A stretch of DNA of 64,000 nucleotides, from positions 22,504 through 86,503 of the forward strand of contig NZ_VTHJ01000042.1 in NCBI RefSeq assembly GCF_008386495.1. The letters are read 5' to 3'. The position numbers were made by a program, and so were the translations under genes. Positions 53,374 through 62,686 of the stretch are shown here, piece after piece. Each line of letters begins with the position of its first letter. Positions within the stretch are counted from its first letter, which is position 1. Origin of the DNA: Streptomyces tailanensis. GTDB taxonomy: Bacteria; Actinomycetota; Actinomycetes; Streptomycetales; Streptomycetaceae. The notes beneath the pieces are model-generated. The model was given only the letters and a program-made list of their open reading frames with translations. It did no database searches and was not told the origin of the DNA.

Positions 53374-54522
53374 CTACGCCACGAGTCGTGTGCTGCGCGA
53401 TGCCTGGTCGGGGTGGGTCCCGAGGTAGCCGTGCGCGGAGAACGCGCCGGGTGCGAAGGCGCCCGGCGTGACGTCGTCGCCCGCCGCGAGCTCCACGCAG
53501 GCGGTCTGCGGCCGGGCCGTGCTCGTGCCGAGCCGGCAGGCGGTGGCCGTGAGTTTCACGGTGACGAAGTCGGCGATCTGGGCGCCGAACTCGATGGGCC
53601 TGCCGCCGATGGTGATGTCGCCCACGGCGAAGCCCCGGCCTGCGGGCACCTCGTAGACGGCACGTACCGGGAAGCCGGTGTCGCCGCGTTCGACGGTCCA
53701 GAAGCTCTTCGGGGCGGAGCCGTCGGGAGTGCTCCACCCGTCGGTGGCCAGGTCGTCGAAGTAGATGCCCACGGGGTCGCTGAGCGCGATGTCCGCCTTC
53801 TGCCGGGCGATCGAGTTGACCACTTCGCCGATGTGCGGGTCGCTGTTGCGGTCGGGTACGCCGTACTTGGCGCAGGCGATGAGTTCCTGCGCGCCGGTGA
53901 GTTCCCGGCCGCCGATGACCCGACGGATGGTTGCGGCGGCGGCGAGTTCGATCTCCGCGCCGAGGGTGTTGGACTGCTGGATGAGGTGCATCGCGCCCTG
54001 CGTCGTGGAGTCGTTCCACTTGTTGCGCCGTATGTACCGGCCGTTGGGGCCGAAGAGGTCGCTCCGCCGCACGGCCGGGCCGATGTGGGCGCGGTAGATG
54101 TCGAGGGCCTTGTCCGGGTTGGTCTGCGCCAGCACGTCCCAGTACTCGGGGCCCTCGCAGGTGAAGGTGACGCGGGTGATCTTCCCGCCTCCGACGCGGG
54201 TCACGCTCCACTCGCAGTACTCGTCCTGTACGTCGCGGCTGGCGTCGGCGCGTTGCCAGCGCTGCCGGTCCGAGATCGCTGCCTTGAGGCGGTTGGGGAA
54301 CGCTGTCCAGGTGACGGCCGCCTGGACCGCGTCCGCCGCGGTGTCCGTCTTGGTGAGGTTGTAGAACTGCGGCCGGGGGCTGTCGTGCAGCACCTCGGCG
54401 GGGTCCGGCCCGGTGATCGCCTGGTCGACACTGTCGCTGATGAAGACGTGCCACGCCTTCTTCCCGATGTCGTCGAGGTCGGTGAGTCGGCCGGGAGGCC
54501 CGTACGCGTTGATGGTGGTCAT
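53374..54522 (-). CDS. Unrecognised 382-residue protein of the protease operon
   Basis: I do not recognise a family. It is a soluble, mixed alpha/beta protein without signal peptide or membrane spans. Notable segments are DEYCEWSVTRVGGGKITRVT near 102, the aromatic-rich FTCEGPEYWDVL near 125, and a helical QQSNTLGAEIELAAAATIRR near 185. Two Cys (EYCEW, FTCEG) are close in sequence. Its ATG overlaps the upstream gene's stop by 4 nt, which ties it functionally to that protein. The gap to the protease-nuclease gene is 41 bp. Confidence 0.85.
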   Translation of the reverse strand: MTTINAYGPPGRLTDLDDIGKKAWHVFISDSVDQAITGPDPAEVLHDSPRPQFYNLTKTDTAADAVQAAVTWTAFPNRLKAAISDRQRWQRADASRDVQDEYCEWSVTRVGGGKITRVTFTCEGPEYWDVLAQTNPDKALDIYRAHIGPAVRRSDLFGPNGRYIRRNKWNDSTTQGAMHLIQQSNTLGAEIELAAAATIRRVIGGRELTGAQELIACAKYGVPDRNSDPHIGEVVNSIARQKADIALSDPVGIYFDDLATDGWSTPDGSAPKSFWTVERGDTGFPVRAVYEVPAGRGFAVGDITIGGRPIEFGAQIADFVTVKLTATACRLGTSTARPQTACVELAAGDDVTPGAFAPGAFSAHGYLGTHPDQASRSTRLVA

Positions 54523-56120
54523 GGAGAACCTCCGGTGGTCACGACACCGACGGTGCCGTCCTCGTTCATGCGCAGCCGTGGTGCGTCGGCCGGGATGTCG
54601 GTGGCCGGCAGGGTGAGCGCGAATTCGTTGAGCCTCATGTCCTTGAATGTGCGGCGGCGTGATTCCGCCAGCCGGACACAGTCGTCGAACCCCGACGCCG
54701 TACGGATCCGTGCCGTGACCTTCTCCAGGTAGACGTCCACTCGCTGGGCGAAGACACCGGGCCAATCGGCCTCGGGGACCGCCCAGTTGCGTGCGAACTC
54801 GGCCTCGGGACTGTCGGCGGGCAGGATCCGCGCGGCGGCGACGACGGCCGAGGCGATGTCGTCGCACCACGTCGAGGCGGGTACGGGCGCGGTGGGCACG
54901 TAGCGCATGAGATGGGCGCGGACCGGGCTGAAGACCGGGTTGGTGAAGTCCACCATCAGCGCGCAGGCCGCGAACCTGGCCGGCATGAGGCTCTTCTCCA
55001 CCGACTGCCGCACCACGTCGTTGTCCTCGTACGCGGGCTCCGGGACGACGAAGGCGAAGAACGTGTCGCCCGGCTGCGAGAAGTCGCTCACCTGTTCCTC
55101 CAGCCGGAAGCCGAAAGCGGCGAGGCTGTCCGCGTACAGGGACGCCGGCGCGGTGGGCACGGTCTCCATGCCCACCGGCAGGCCGAGATCGTTGAGCAGG
55201 GCGTCGGCGTTCAGCCAGAAGCCCAGGGGCTGGGACAGATCCCTGTCGCCGGACATGACCGTCGCGCTCTGCGTGGACGTACTGGCGAGGTTCACCGTGG
55301 TGCTCGTGAACAACTGCCGCAGCAGATGGTCGGGGTGCGCCACCATGCCGTCGTCGACGACCGCCGAGAGGCGCGCGGTGGTCCATCGGGAGACGAGGCC
55401 CTTCACCGTGAGCTCCAGGCGCTCGGCGCCGATCACTTGACGGTAGAGCGGGTTGTCGCGCAACGGGTCGTCCGGGGCGAGTTGGACCGTCGCGGACATG
55501 GACTGCCAGTTACTCCAGGGCTGCTTGAGCTCCTTCATGACGACGCTGCCGTTGACGTGACTGTCGAAGCAGCCCTTCCCCCGGGACTCGGGTGCCATCG
55601 ACGACCAGGAGTCGCCCGTCCACACCCAGGCCGGCGAGATCCGCATGTAGTAGTTGAAGACCCGGGAGACCGGGTCCCAGGCGGCGACCTGGAGGAAGAC
55701 CGAGCCGGGGTCGCTGCTGACCAGCAGGTCGGGGTCCCGGCCCGGTGCCGCGCGGGAGATCGCGAAACGGAAGTCGCGGCGGAGCCCGGGGGCCTCGTCC
55801 GGCGGGATCTGCCCGGCCTCACTGATCAGATACACGGACTGCGCCGGAAGCTCGCCCGCCCCGGTGAGCCCGTCCAGCACCTCTTCCAGTGTCATGGGCC
55901 AACGGCCTTGCCGGAAGAAGACCATGGCCATCGGGTCCCGCAGTCCGGCGAACTGCCCGACGGGCATGGGCACCGGGCCGCGATCCACGCCGCTCACGCC
56001 TCGGTACAGCGTCCCAGGCCGTAGTCCTCCGTCTTCGTCCGCGGCCGCTACGGCTGCCGTCGCGGCCGCGGGCCAGGCGGTCGCCCGTCGGCGTTCAGGA
56101 GTGCGGTCCCACAGCGACAT
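54519..56120 (-). CDS. Unrecognised 533-residue protein with degenerate CxxCH-like motif
   Basis: A soluble protein of unknown function. After a variable N-terminus with an Ala-rich stretch, it contains VYLISEAGQIPPDEAPGLRR near 95-115, YYMRISPAWVWTGDSWSSM near 155 and RGKGCFDSHVNGSVVMKELK near 182. The CFDSH there looks like a cytochrome-c haem motif that has lost its second Cys. Later parts show no motif that I know. ATG 56120 is chosen because GGAGG lies about 12 bases upstream; the in-frame GTG at 56132 sits directly on that site. It begins 28 bp after the subtilase stop and overlaps the 382-residue gene. Confidence 0.83.
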   Translation of the reverse strand: MSLWDRTPERRRATAWPAAATAAVAAADEDGGLRPGTLYRGVSGVDRGPVPMPVGQFAGLRDPMAMVFFRQGRWPMTLEEVLDGLTGAGELPAQSVYLISEAGQIPPDEAPGLRRDFRFAISRAAPGRDPDLLVSSDPGSVFLQVAAWDPVSRVFNYYMRISPAWVWTGDSWSSMAPESRGKGCFDSHVNGSVVMKELKQPWSNWQSMSATVQLAPDDPLRDNPLYRQVIGAERLELTVKGLVSRWTTARLSAVVDDGMVAHPDHLLRQLFTSTTVNLASTSTQSATVMSGDRDLSQPLGFWLNADALLNDLGLPVGMETVPTAPASLYADSLAAFGFRLEEQVSDFSQPGDTFFAFVVPEPAYEDNDVVRQSVEKSLMPARFAACALMVDFTNPVFSPVRAHLMRYVPTAPVPASTWCDDIASAVVAAARILPADSPEAEFARNWAVPEADWPGVFAQRVDVYLEKVTARIRTASGFDDCVRLAESRRRTFKDMRLNEFALTLPATDIPADAPRLRMNEDGTVGVVTTGGSP

Positions 56121-56148
56121 GGCTTTTTCCACCCTCCGTCGCGCACTG

Positions 56149-57657
56149 TCAGGGGATCTGGTCGAGGACGAAGGACAGGGCGGCGTCGACGTTCACCAGA
56201 CCCGCGCCCGTGGCCTCGTCGGGTCCGATCCGCGCCGGACGGTTGAATCGCGGATGGTTCGCGCCGATGGTGACGTCGACCGCCGTCTCGGCGACAGCCT
56301 TGATGACCTGGTGGGGAGCGAGCGTCGGCCGGGCCGCGAGCAGGACGGCCGCTGCTCCCGCGACCTGCGGCGCCGCCGCCGACGTACCGGAGAACAGCGC
56401 CCACCCGTCGTCCTGCGCCGTACCGTCTCCGGTGTCGGGCAGCTGCCCGTCGGCCTGCGCCCGGCTCTCGGACACATCGAGCGCACAGCCGGGCGGCACC
56501 GGCAGCATGAGGTACTGCGCCCGGGGCCGCATGCCGACCAGACCGGACACGACGGGCACGACGACGCCGTCGAACCACGGGCTGGCGTAGCCGCTCGCGT
56601 AGTCGGACGCCTGTAGCTCCAGTCCCGGTCCCACGAACACGCCGCCCACGGACAGCACTCCGGGCACCTGCGGTTCCATGGCGAACTGCCCGTTCATGGC
56701 CGAGAAGACGACGGTGATGCCCTGTTCCACCGCGTCCCTGATCTCCAGTGCGAACACGTTGTCGTTCGCCGTGGGCGGACCCACGGGAGGGAACGTCCGC
56801 GATCCGCCCCAGGAGTTGGTGAGCACCTGTGGGCCCTCGGTCTTCGCTCCCAGGCAGTCGGCCTTCGCACGGATGAAGGCCGTGAAGGCGCCGGTCAGGC
56901 TGCCGGAGTTGTCACTCGCCCGGTAGGCGTGGAGGTCCGCTCCGGGCGCCACGGCGAAGACGTTCGCCGATTCGCCGGTCCCGTGTCCGACGGGATCGTG
57001 CACGGGACTGGTGCCCGGCAGGACCGCGACCGTGGGGGAGACCTGGTAGCCGTGTGCGGCGAAGTAGGTGTGCGGGAACTGCCCGGTGTCCACCATGGCG
57101 ACCCGGACCCCGGCACCCACCGCACCCCGGGCATGGGCCCGGGTGGCGCCAAGGAGCATGGCGACGTCACCCGGCAGCCTGAGGTGGAACCTGTCGACGT
57201 TGGGCGGCTGGGCGGACGGCACGAGGCGCGCCGGCGTACGCGGTTCCTCCAGGGCCACGGCCTCGATCGCGTCGGTCCCCGGCACCTCGCCCACCCCACG
57301 GGCCTCGGGCTGCCCCTCGCCCACGATGTCCAGCTGGGTCACATAGCGGATGTGGTCCATCTCGACCTGGCGCAGGGCCTCGTACGTCTCGACCCTGCCG
57401 CCGGTCAGCTCCGCGTACGCCGCGGGCGGTCCGCAGACCGAGAACCCCAGCCGGCTCTCGGCCGTGATGCTCAGTCCGGCCGCGACGGCGTAGTCCTCGG
57501 CACGCTGCTGGCTCTCCGGGTCGGTCCGGAACGGCTCGGCCGAGTCCCAGTGCGCGGCCCGGGTCATCGGGGTGCCGCCCCGCGACCGGGCGGACACATA
57601 GCCGTACACCTGGTCCGGAGCGGGTTGCCCGTACTGGGGCGTCATGGGGAGCGCCAT
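56149..57657 (-). CDS. S8 subtilisin-like serine protease without signal peptide
   Basis: A 502-residue subtilase with an intact triad: Asp in VAMVDTGQ near 187, His in VGHGTGES near 223, oxyanion Asn in LTNSWGGS near 281 and Ser in FSGTSAAAPQVAG near 423. The N-terminal 180 residues are not a typical I9 propeptide; they include a charged helical region (ESQQRAEDYAVAAGLS onward). No secretion signal is present, so it may act inside the cell. GGAGG precedes ATG 57657 by four bases; ATG 57645 is a possible later start. It probably cleaves a partner made by the same operon, such as the trypsin-nuclease or the unknown proteins. That is inference. Confidence 0.9.
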   Translation of the reverse strand: MALPMTPQYGQPAPDQVYGYVSARSRGGTPMTRAAHWDSAEPFRTDPESQQRAEDYAVAAGLSITAESRLGFSVCGPPAAYAELTGGRVETYEALRQVEMDHIRYVTQLDIVGEGQPEARGVGEVPGTDAIEAVALEEPRTPARLVPSAQPPNVDRFHLRLPGDVAMLLGATRAHARGAVGAGVRVAMVDTGQFPHTYFAAHGYQVSPTVAVLPGTSPVHDPVGHGTGESANVFAVAPGADLHAYRASDNSGSLTGAFTAFIRAKADCLGAKTEGPQVLTNSWGGSRTFPPVGPPTANDNVFALEIRDAVEQGITVVFSAMNGQFAMEPQVPGVLSVGGVFVGPGLELQASDYASGYASPWFDGVVVPVVSGLVGMRPRAQYLMLPVPPGCALDVSESRAQADGQLPDTGDGTAQDDGWALFSGTSAAAPQVAGAAAVLLAARPTLAPHQVIKAVAETAVDVTIGANHPRFNRPARIGPDEATGAGLVNVDAALSFVLDQIP

Positions 57658-57706
57658 CGGTCCTCCAGGCGTCGCCGTGGGGAGGGGCGACCGGGGCGGT
57701 CGTCGC

Positions 57707-58015
57707 TCAGTCGGGGGAGGCGGTGTCGGCGCCGAGAGCGGGGAGCGGCAGTACGGTGACGGACCGCGTGGTGCCCCGCAGCGCCGGTGGGACCGGAAGC
57801 GACTGGGGCTGTGCGCGATCGCCCGGACGCTCGCCGAAGGCCTCGGCGAACCGGCCGGCAGGTCCCGTGAGAAGGGCACCGGCGGCCATGGGAGTCATGT
57901 CGATTCCGTGCTCGGCGCACCATTCGGCCAGTTCGCCCGCCGGTGCGTCGGCGTGCAGTTGCACGAGGGCCTCGACGAATTCCTCCCCGGAGCGGTCGCT
58001 TTGCTCCGCTGCCAC
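57707..58015 (-). CDS. Small 102-residue protein, first gene of the protease operon
   Basis: A small acidic protein beginning near AAEQSDRSGEEFVEALVQLH and ending in a hydrophobic, Pro-rich tail (RSVTVLPLPALGADT). The middle FAEAFGERP segment is near residue 60. The start GTG 58015 is supported by GGAG five bases upstream. It lies 49 bp before the subtilase gene. By size and place it could be a separate propeptide or inhibitor of the subtilase, or its substrate, but no family was recognised. Confidence 0.7.
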   Translation of the reverse strand: MAAEQSDRSGEEFVEALVQLHADAPAGELAEWCAEHGIDMTPMAAGALLTGPAGRFAEAFGERPGDRAQPQSLPVPPALRGTTRSVTVLPLPALGADTASPD

Positions 58016-58244
58016 GATGTCTCCGGTCTCCCCTTTTGCTGATTGTCCCCCTTCGATGCTGACAGGTGCGGCAAATATGCGCAAAAGGGTTACAGGTCTC
58101 TTTGTTTGCCGCAGGCACCTTGACGCCACGTCCGCCAAACTGTCATGTCTATGCCAGTTCGCACATTCAGCATTCTGCTCGGTGTTCGGTATACCGAATT
58201 CCTGATCCGAATTCTTTCGGAATTCTTGCGGAGAGGTGAAAGGG
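58016..58244. promoter_or_regulatory. AT-richer divergent control region of the protease operon and GH2 gene
   Basis: About 230 bp, clearly less GC-rich than its surroundings. It must contain the leftward promoter of the protease operon and the rightward promoter of the hydrolase. TTGACG-17-TCATGT (from about 58128) is a weak rightward promoter candidate. The two palindromes at 58185-58220 lie at its right end. Confidence 0.5.
58185..58220. promoter_or_regulatory. Paired palindromes built from TTCGG/CCGAA
   Basis: TTCGGTATACCGAA (58185-58198) is a perfect 14-bp palindrome. Eight bases on, CCGAA-TTCT-TTCGG (58207-58220) repeats the same half-sites in inverted order. They probably form a regulator's operator just upstream of the GH2 start at 58245. 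Confidence 0.6.
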
Positions 58245-60515
58245 ATGACCAAGAAGGACCGGCAGTTGACACGGCGTAGAGCGCTCCAGTTCGGTGCGGC
58301 AGCCGCGGGCGCAGTGGCATGGGAGGTGACCGGGCCGGCCGTCGCCGGCGCGGATCCGCGCAACAGGGGCGGGTGGGCGCGCGAGGGGTCGTTCGACGAA
58401 GGGTGGCCCTTCTTACGCGGCGACGCCGAGCACGCCCAGGAAGCCTCGTACGACGACAGTTCCTGGCGCGCCCTCGACCTTCCGCACGACTGGAGCATCG
58501 AGGACCTCCCGTACGCCACCTCCACCGACGGCGGCGCGACGAGCTTCCCGTCCCTCCTGGTGCCCAAGGAGCCCGACCCGGCGTGGCCCAACTCCGCCGC
58601 AGGTGATCGGCCCGTTCGACCCGGGGCGCAGCGGGAACGGGGGCTCGATCGGATACACGGTCGGCGGGATCGGCTGGTACCACAAGCACTTCGCGATCGA
58701 TGCGTCGGCCGGCGACGACGAGTCACATATCGAGCTGCGGTTCGACGGGGTGTACCAGAACGCCGACGTCTGGCTCAACGGCGTGCATATCCCCGTCAAG
58801 CGGGCGGCGCTGTGGTCCATGGACTCGCCGAGCCTGTACACCGTACGGGCCGAGGTGCTGGTCGACGGCCAGGTCGTCGACACGGTGACCACGAGCTTCG
58901 GCATCCGCTCGCTGGCGTGGAACGGCCAACAGGGCTTCCTGCTCAACGGCGAGCCGGTCAAGATCATGGGCGGCAACGTCCACCACGACCACGGCCCGAT
59001 GGGCGCCGTTGCCCTCGACCGCTCCGAGGAACGCCGCGTCGAGATCCTCAAGGACGCCGGCTTCAACTCGATCCGTACGGCACACAATCCACCGACCCCG
59101 GCCCTGCTCGACGCCTGCGACCGGCTGGGCATGCTGGTGATGGACGAGTTCTTCGACGTCTGGGACACCGGCAAGAACCCCGAGGACTACTCGGTGCACT
59201 TCGCCGAGTGGTGGGAACGCGACCTGACGAGCACGGTCCTGCGCGACCGCAACCACCCCAGCGTGGTGATGTGGTCGCTGGGCAACGAGATCACCGACCG
59301 CACGGGCGGCCACCGCGGCGCCCAACTGGCCGCCTCGTGGTCCAGGCCCTGGCCATGGTCCCGTACCTGCTCCGCACCTTCGACACGACCCGGCCCCTCA
59401 CCCTCGGCGGCGGCTCCACCCACTCGGCGGACGACCCCTCCGGGAACTACGTCGACATCAACGACGTGCACTACAACGCCAACGGCAAGGGCTACGCCCA
59501 GATGCACGCCGCCCACCCCGACAAGGCGCTGGCGCACAACGAGACGTTCCCCGCGACCATCTACCAGGACATCACGTTCGCCGACCAGCACGACTGGGCG
59601 GTGGGCACCTGGATCTGGGCCGCCTGGGACTACCTCGGCGAGGCCGGCATCGGCAAGACACCGATCCCGCCCGTGGGGACCGGGGCGACCATCGGCGACC
59701 AGAGCGTCATGCCCGGCTGGTCGATCTCCCGCGAACTGCACCACAACTGGGGCGGCTTCGGCTACGCGTACCCCTACTTCCAGGCGAACTGCGGCGACTT
59801 CGACCTGATCGGGCAGCGCAAGCCGCAGAGCCACTGGCGGGACGCGGTGACCGGCCGCAGCCCCGTGGAACTCATGGTCGAGCGTCCGACCCCGGCGGGC
59901 ACCGAGCAAGTCGCCCTGCGGTGGGGCTACTTCGACGAGCTGGCGAGCTGGACCTGGGAGGACGTCGAGCCGGGACACCCGATGACGGTGCACGTCTACA
60001 CACCGGGCGACAGCGCACGGCTGCTGCTCAACGGGGCGGAGATCCCGGGCGGCGGGCCGAAGGCCCCCGAGCGGGCCATGGCCACCTTCACCGTGCCGTA
60101 CGAACCGGGCGAGTTGACCGCCGTCGCCAGTCGCGACGGCAAGGAGATCGGCCGCAAGACGCTCAGGACGGTGGGCGCTCCGGCCGCGCTGCGGCTCGTC
60201 CCGGACGTCAGGTCGCTCACCACCGGCCGCGACGACCTCGCCCACGTACTCGTCGAGGTGGTCGACAGGCACGGCCACGTGGTCCCCGACGCGACCCACC
60301 ACGTCACGTTCGGCATCGACGGCGCCGGCGAACTGGCCGGCGTCGGCAACGGCAACCCGCACAACGTCGACAGCTTCAAACGACCGAGCCGCTACACCTG
60401 GCACGGCAAGGCCCTCGCGATCCTCCGCCCGGCGAAACGCCCTGGCCGCCTCACCCTCACGGCGAAGGCCTCCGGTCTGCGAACGGGGACCCTCACCCTG
60501 CCGGTCCGACGCTGA
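58245..60515 (+). pseudogene. GH2 beta-galactosidase-like gene with two frameshifts and an internal deletion
   Basis: The N-terminus has a Tat-type signal (RRRALQFGAAAAGAVAW). Similarity to GH2 beta-galactosidases then runs in three pieces: frame 1 to about 58600, frame 2 (VIGPFDPGRSG to NEITDRTGGHRGAQLA) to about 59335, and frame 1 again to the stop at 60515. In the middle piece VWLNGVHI is followed directly by LWSMDSPSLYTV, so roughly 130 residues of the sugar-binding and beta-sandwich part are missing. The acid/base Glu in SLGNEI is still present. The gene cannot make a normal enzyme. A strong terminator follows. Confidence 0.8.
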
Positions 60516-60525
60516 CCCGGTGCTC

Positions 60526-60560
60526 GCCGGTCGGGGGCCTTCTTGACGCCCCCGACCGGC
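60526..60560 (+). terminator. 12-bp perfect hairpin terminator
   Basis: GCCGGTCGGGGG (60526-60537) pairs with CCCCCGACCGGC (60549-60560) around an 11-nt loop. It lies directly after the GH2 stop, before the permease gene. Confidence 0.8.
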
Positions 60561-60632
60561 GCATCTAGGTTCCCCTCGACGCGATCAGCATGGCCGGACG
60601 GACAGGTCCGCGATCAGACAGGCAGGCCGACG

Positions 60633-62120
60633 ATGACGGACTCCCGCACCGGCGACGGCACCTCCGCGGTCCGGCCGCCCCAGCCGGAGAGAGCGCTCCA
60701 GGTGGAGACGCACGGCCTGGACGTGATCGGTGACGCCGACCGCAAGGGCACACCGCGCACCCTCTTCTGGCCCTGGTTCGGCGCCAACGTCTCGATCCTC
60801 GGCATGAGTTACGGCGCGTTCGCGCTCGGCTTCGGCATCTCCTTCGGGCAGGCCCTGGTCGCCGGAGTGATCGGCATCGTCTTCTCCTTCCTGCTCTGCG
60901 GGTTCGTCGCGGTCGCCGGGAAACGCGGCTCGGCACCGACGATGGTCCTCAGCCGGGCCGCGTACGGCGTGCGCGGCAACCGGCTGCCCGCGATGGTCTC
61001 CTGGCTGCTCACCGTCGGCTGGGAGACCGTGCTGTGCGCGCTCGCCACCATGGCCACCGCCACCGTCTTCCGCCGCCTCGGCACGGGAGGCGGCACCGAG
61101 ACCAAGGTGATGGCCCTCGTCCTGGTCGCCTCGCTGGTCGTGGTGGTCGGCGTGATGGGCTTCGATCTGATCATGCGCTTCCAGACCGTGATCACCGTGG
61201 TCACGGGCGTGCTGACAGTCGTCTACGTCGCCCTGGTCGCCGACCACATCCACTGGTCCACCGTCAGCGCTGTACCCGCCGGGTCCGCGCAGGAGTTCAT
61301 CGGCGCCCTCGTCTTCATGATGACCGGCTTCGGCCTCGGCTGGGTCAACGCGGCCGCCGACTACTCCCGTTACCTGCCGCGCGCCTCCTCCGGCCGGGGC
61401 GTGGTCGGCTGGACCACCTTCGGCGCCTCGCTCGCACCCCTGCTCCTGCTGGTCTTCGGCCTGCTCCTCGCCGGCTCCTCCACCGAACTCAACGAGGCCA
61501 TCGCCGCCGACCCCATCGGCGCGCTCACCACACTCCTGCCCACCTGGTTCCTCACCCCGTTCGCCGCCGTCGCCGTGCTCGGCCTGGTCGGCGGCGCGGT
61601 CCTCGACATCTACTCCTCCGGCCTCGCCCTGCTCGCCGCGGGCCTGCGCATACCGCGCCCGCTCGCCGCGCTGGCCGACGGGGTGCTGATGATCGCGGGC
61701 GCCGTCTACATCGTCTTCTTCGCCGACGACTTCCTCGGCCCGTTCATCGGCTTCCTCACCACCCTCGGCGTCCCCATCGCCGCCTGGTGCGGGGTGATGC
61801 TGGCCGACCTGCTCCTGCGCCGCCGCGACTACGCCGACGAAGACCTGTTCCGCACGGACGGCCGCTACGGCGACATTCCCGCCGGCCCCCTCCTGCTCAC
61901 CCTCGCCGCCACCGTCCTCGGCTGGGGCCTGGTCACCAACTCGGCGGCGGGCTGGCTGGACTGGCAGGGCTATCTGCTCGGCCCGCTGGGCCTCGGCGGC
62001 AGGACCGGGGACTGGGCGTACGCCAACCTGGGCGTCCTGCTGGCGCTGGCGCTCGGCTTCGCCGGCACGCTCGTTCTCGGACGCGGCCGGGTCCGGGCCC
62101 AGGAGGCGGGGCGCGCATGA
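60633..62120 (+). CDS. NCS1-family nucleobase/hydantoin permease
   Basis: A 495-residue membrane transporter with about twelve spans, of the cytosine/purine/uracil/thiamine/allantoin group. The N-terminal FWPWFGANVSILGMSYGAFA near 47-66 and the middle GFGLGWVNAAADYSRYLP near 230 are family landmarks. The ring-compound ligand cannot be told apart by sequence alone. The stop overlaps the ATG of the hydrolase gene (ATGA, 62117-62120), so the two probably handle one nutrient: import, then hydrolysis. Confidence 0.9.
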   Translation: MTDSRTGDGTSAVRPPQPERALQVETHGLDVIGDADRKGTPRTLFWPWFGANVSILGMSYGAFALGFGISFGQALVAGVIGIVFSFLLCGFVAVAGKRGSAPTMVLSRAAYGVRGNRLPAMVSWLLTVGWETVLCALATMATATVFRRLGTGGGTETKVMALVLVASLVVVVGVMGFDLIMRFQTVITVVTGVLTVVYVALVADHIHWSTVSAVPAGSAQEFIGALVFMMTGFGLGWVNAAADYSRYLPRASSGRGVVGWTTFGASLAPLLLLVFGLLLAGSSTELNEAIAADPIGALTTLLPTWFLTPFAAVAVLGLVGGAVLDIYSSGLALLAAGLRIPRPLAALADGVLMIAGAVYIVFFADDFLGPFIGFLTTLGVPIAAWCGVMLADLLLRRRDYADEDLFRTDGRYGDIPAGPLLLTLAATVLGWGLVTNSAAGWLDWQGYLLGPLGLGGRTGDWAYANLGVLLALALGFAGTLVLGRGRVRAQEAGRA

Positions 62121-62686
62121 CCACCCGGGCGGCTGGTCTGCTCACCGTCATCGACATGCAGCGCGTCTTCGCCGAACCGGACAGCCCCTGGGCCGCACCC
62201 CGCTTCGCCGAGGCCGCGTCAGGCGTACGGCGTCTGCTGCCGGCCTTCGACGAACGCGTCGTGTTCACTCGCTTCATCGCACCGGAGCGACCCGAAGGCG
62301 CCTGGCGGGCGTACTACGACCGGGCGCCCTTCGCGCTGCGACCCGCCGACGCACGCCTCTGGCAGGTCGTCGACGAACTCGCCGACGACGCACGGCACGT
62401 GATCGACGCCCCCACCTTCGGCAAGTGGGGTCCGGAACTCGCCGCCCGCCTCGGCCCGGACGGGCGGCTGGTCCTGGCCGGAGTCAGCACCGACTGCTGT
62501 GTGCTGTCCACCGCCCTCGCCGCCGCCGACGCGGGCGTCGAGGTACTGGTGGTCGCCGACGCCTGCGCGGGCGCCGACGACGAGTCGCACGCGAAGGCCC
62601 TGTACGTACTGGACCTGTACCGGCCGCTCGTCCGGGTCGTCACCGTGGATGAAGTGCTGGGTCAGTCCCTCCCCGTACCCCGGTAG
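62117..62686 (+). CDS. Isochorismatase-like cysteine hydrolase
   Basis: A 189-residue cysteine amidohydrolase of the isochorismatase/nicotinamidase fold. The triad is complete: Asp in TVIDMQRVF near residue 13, Lys in FGKWGPEL near 102 and Cys in STDCCVLST near 130. Members hydrolyse amides such as nicotinamide, N-carbamoyl compounds or biuret. With the NCS1 permease a nitrogen-salvage role is likely. Its 3' end overlaps the convergent fucosidase gene by 25 bp. Confidence 0.9.
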   Translation: MTTRAAGLLTVIDMQRVFAEPDSPWAAPRFAEAASGVRRLLPAFDERVVFTRFIAPERPEGAWRAYYDRAPFALRPADARLWQVVDELADDARHVIDAPTFGKWGPELAARLGPDGRLVLAGVSTDCCVLSTALAAADAGVEVLVVADACAGADDESHAKALYVLDLYRPLVRVVTVDEVLGQSLPVPR

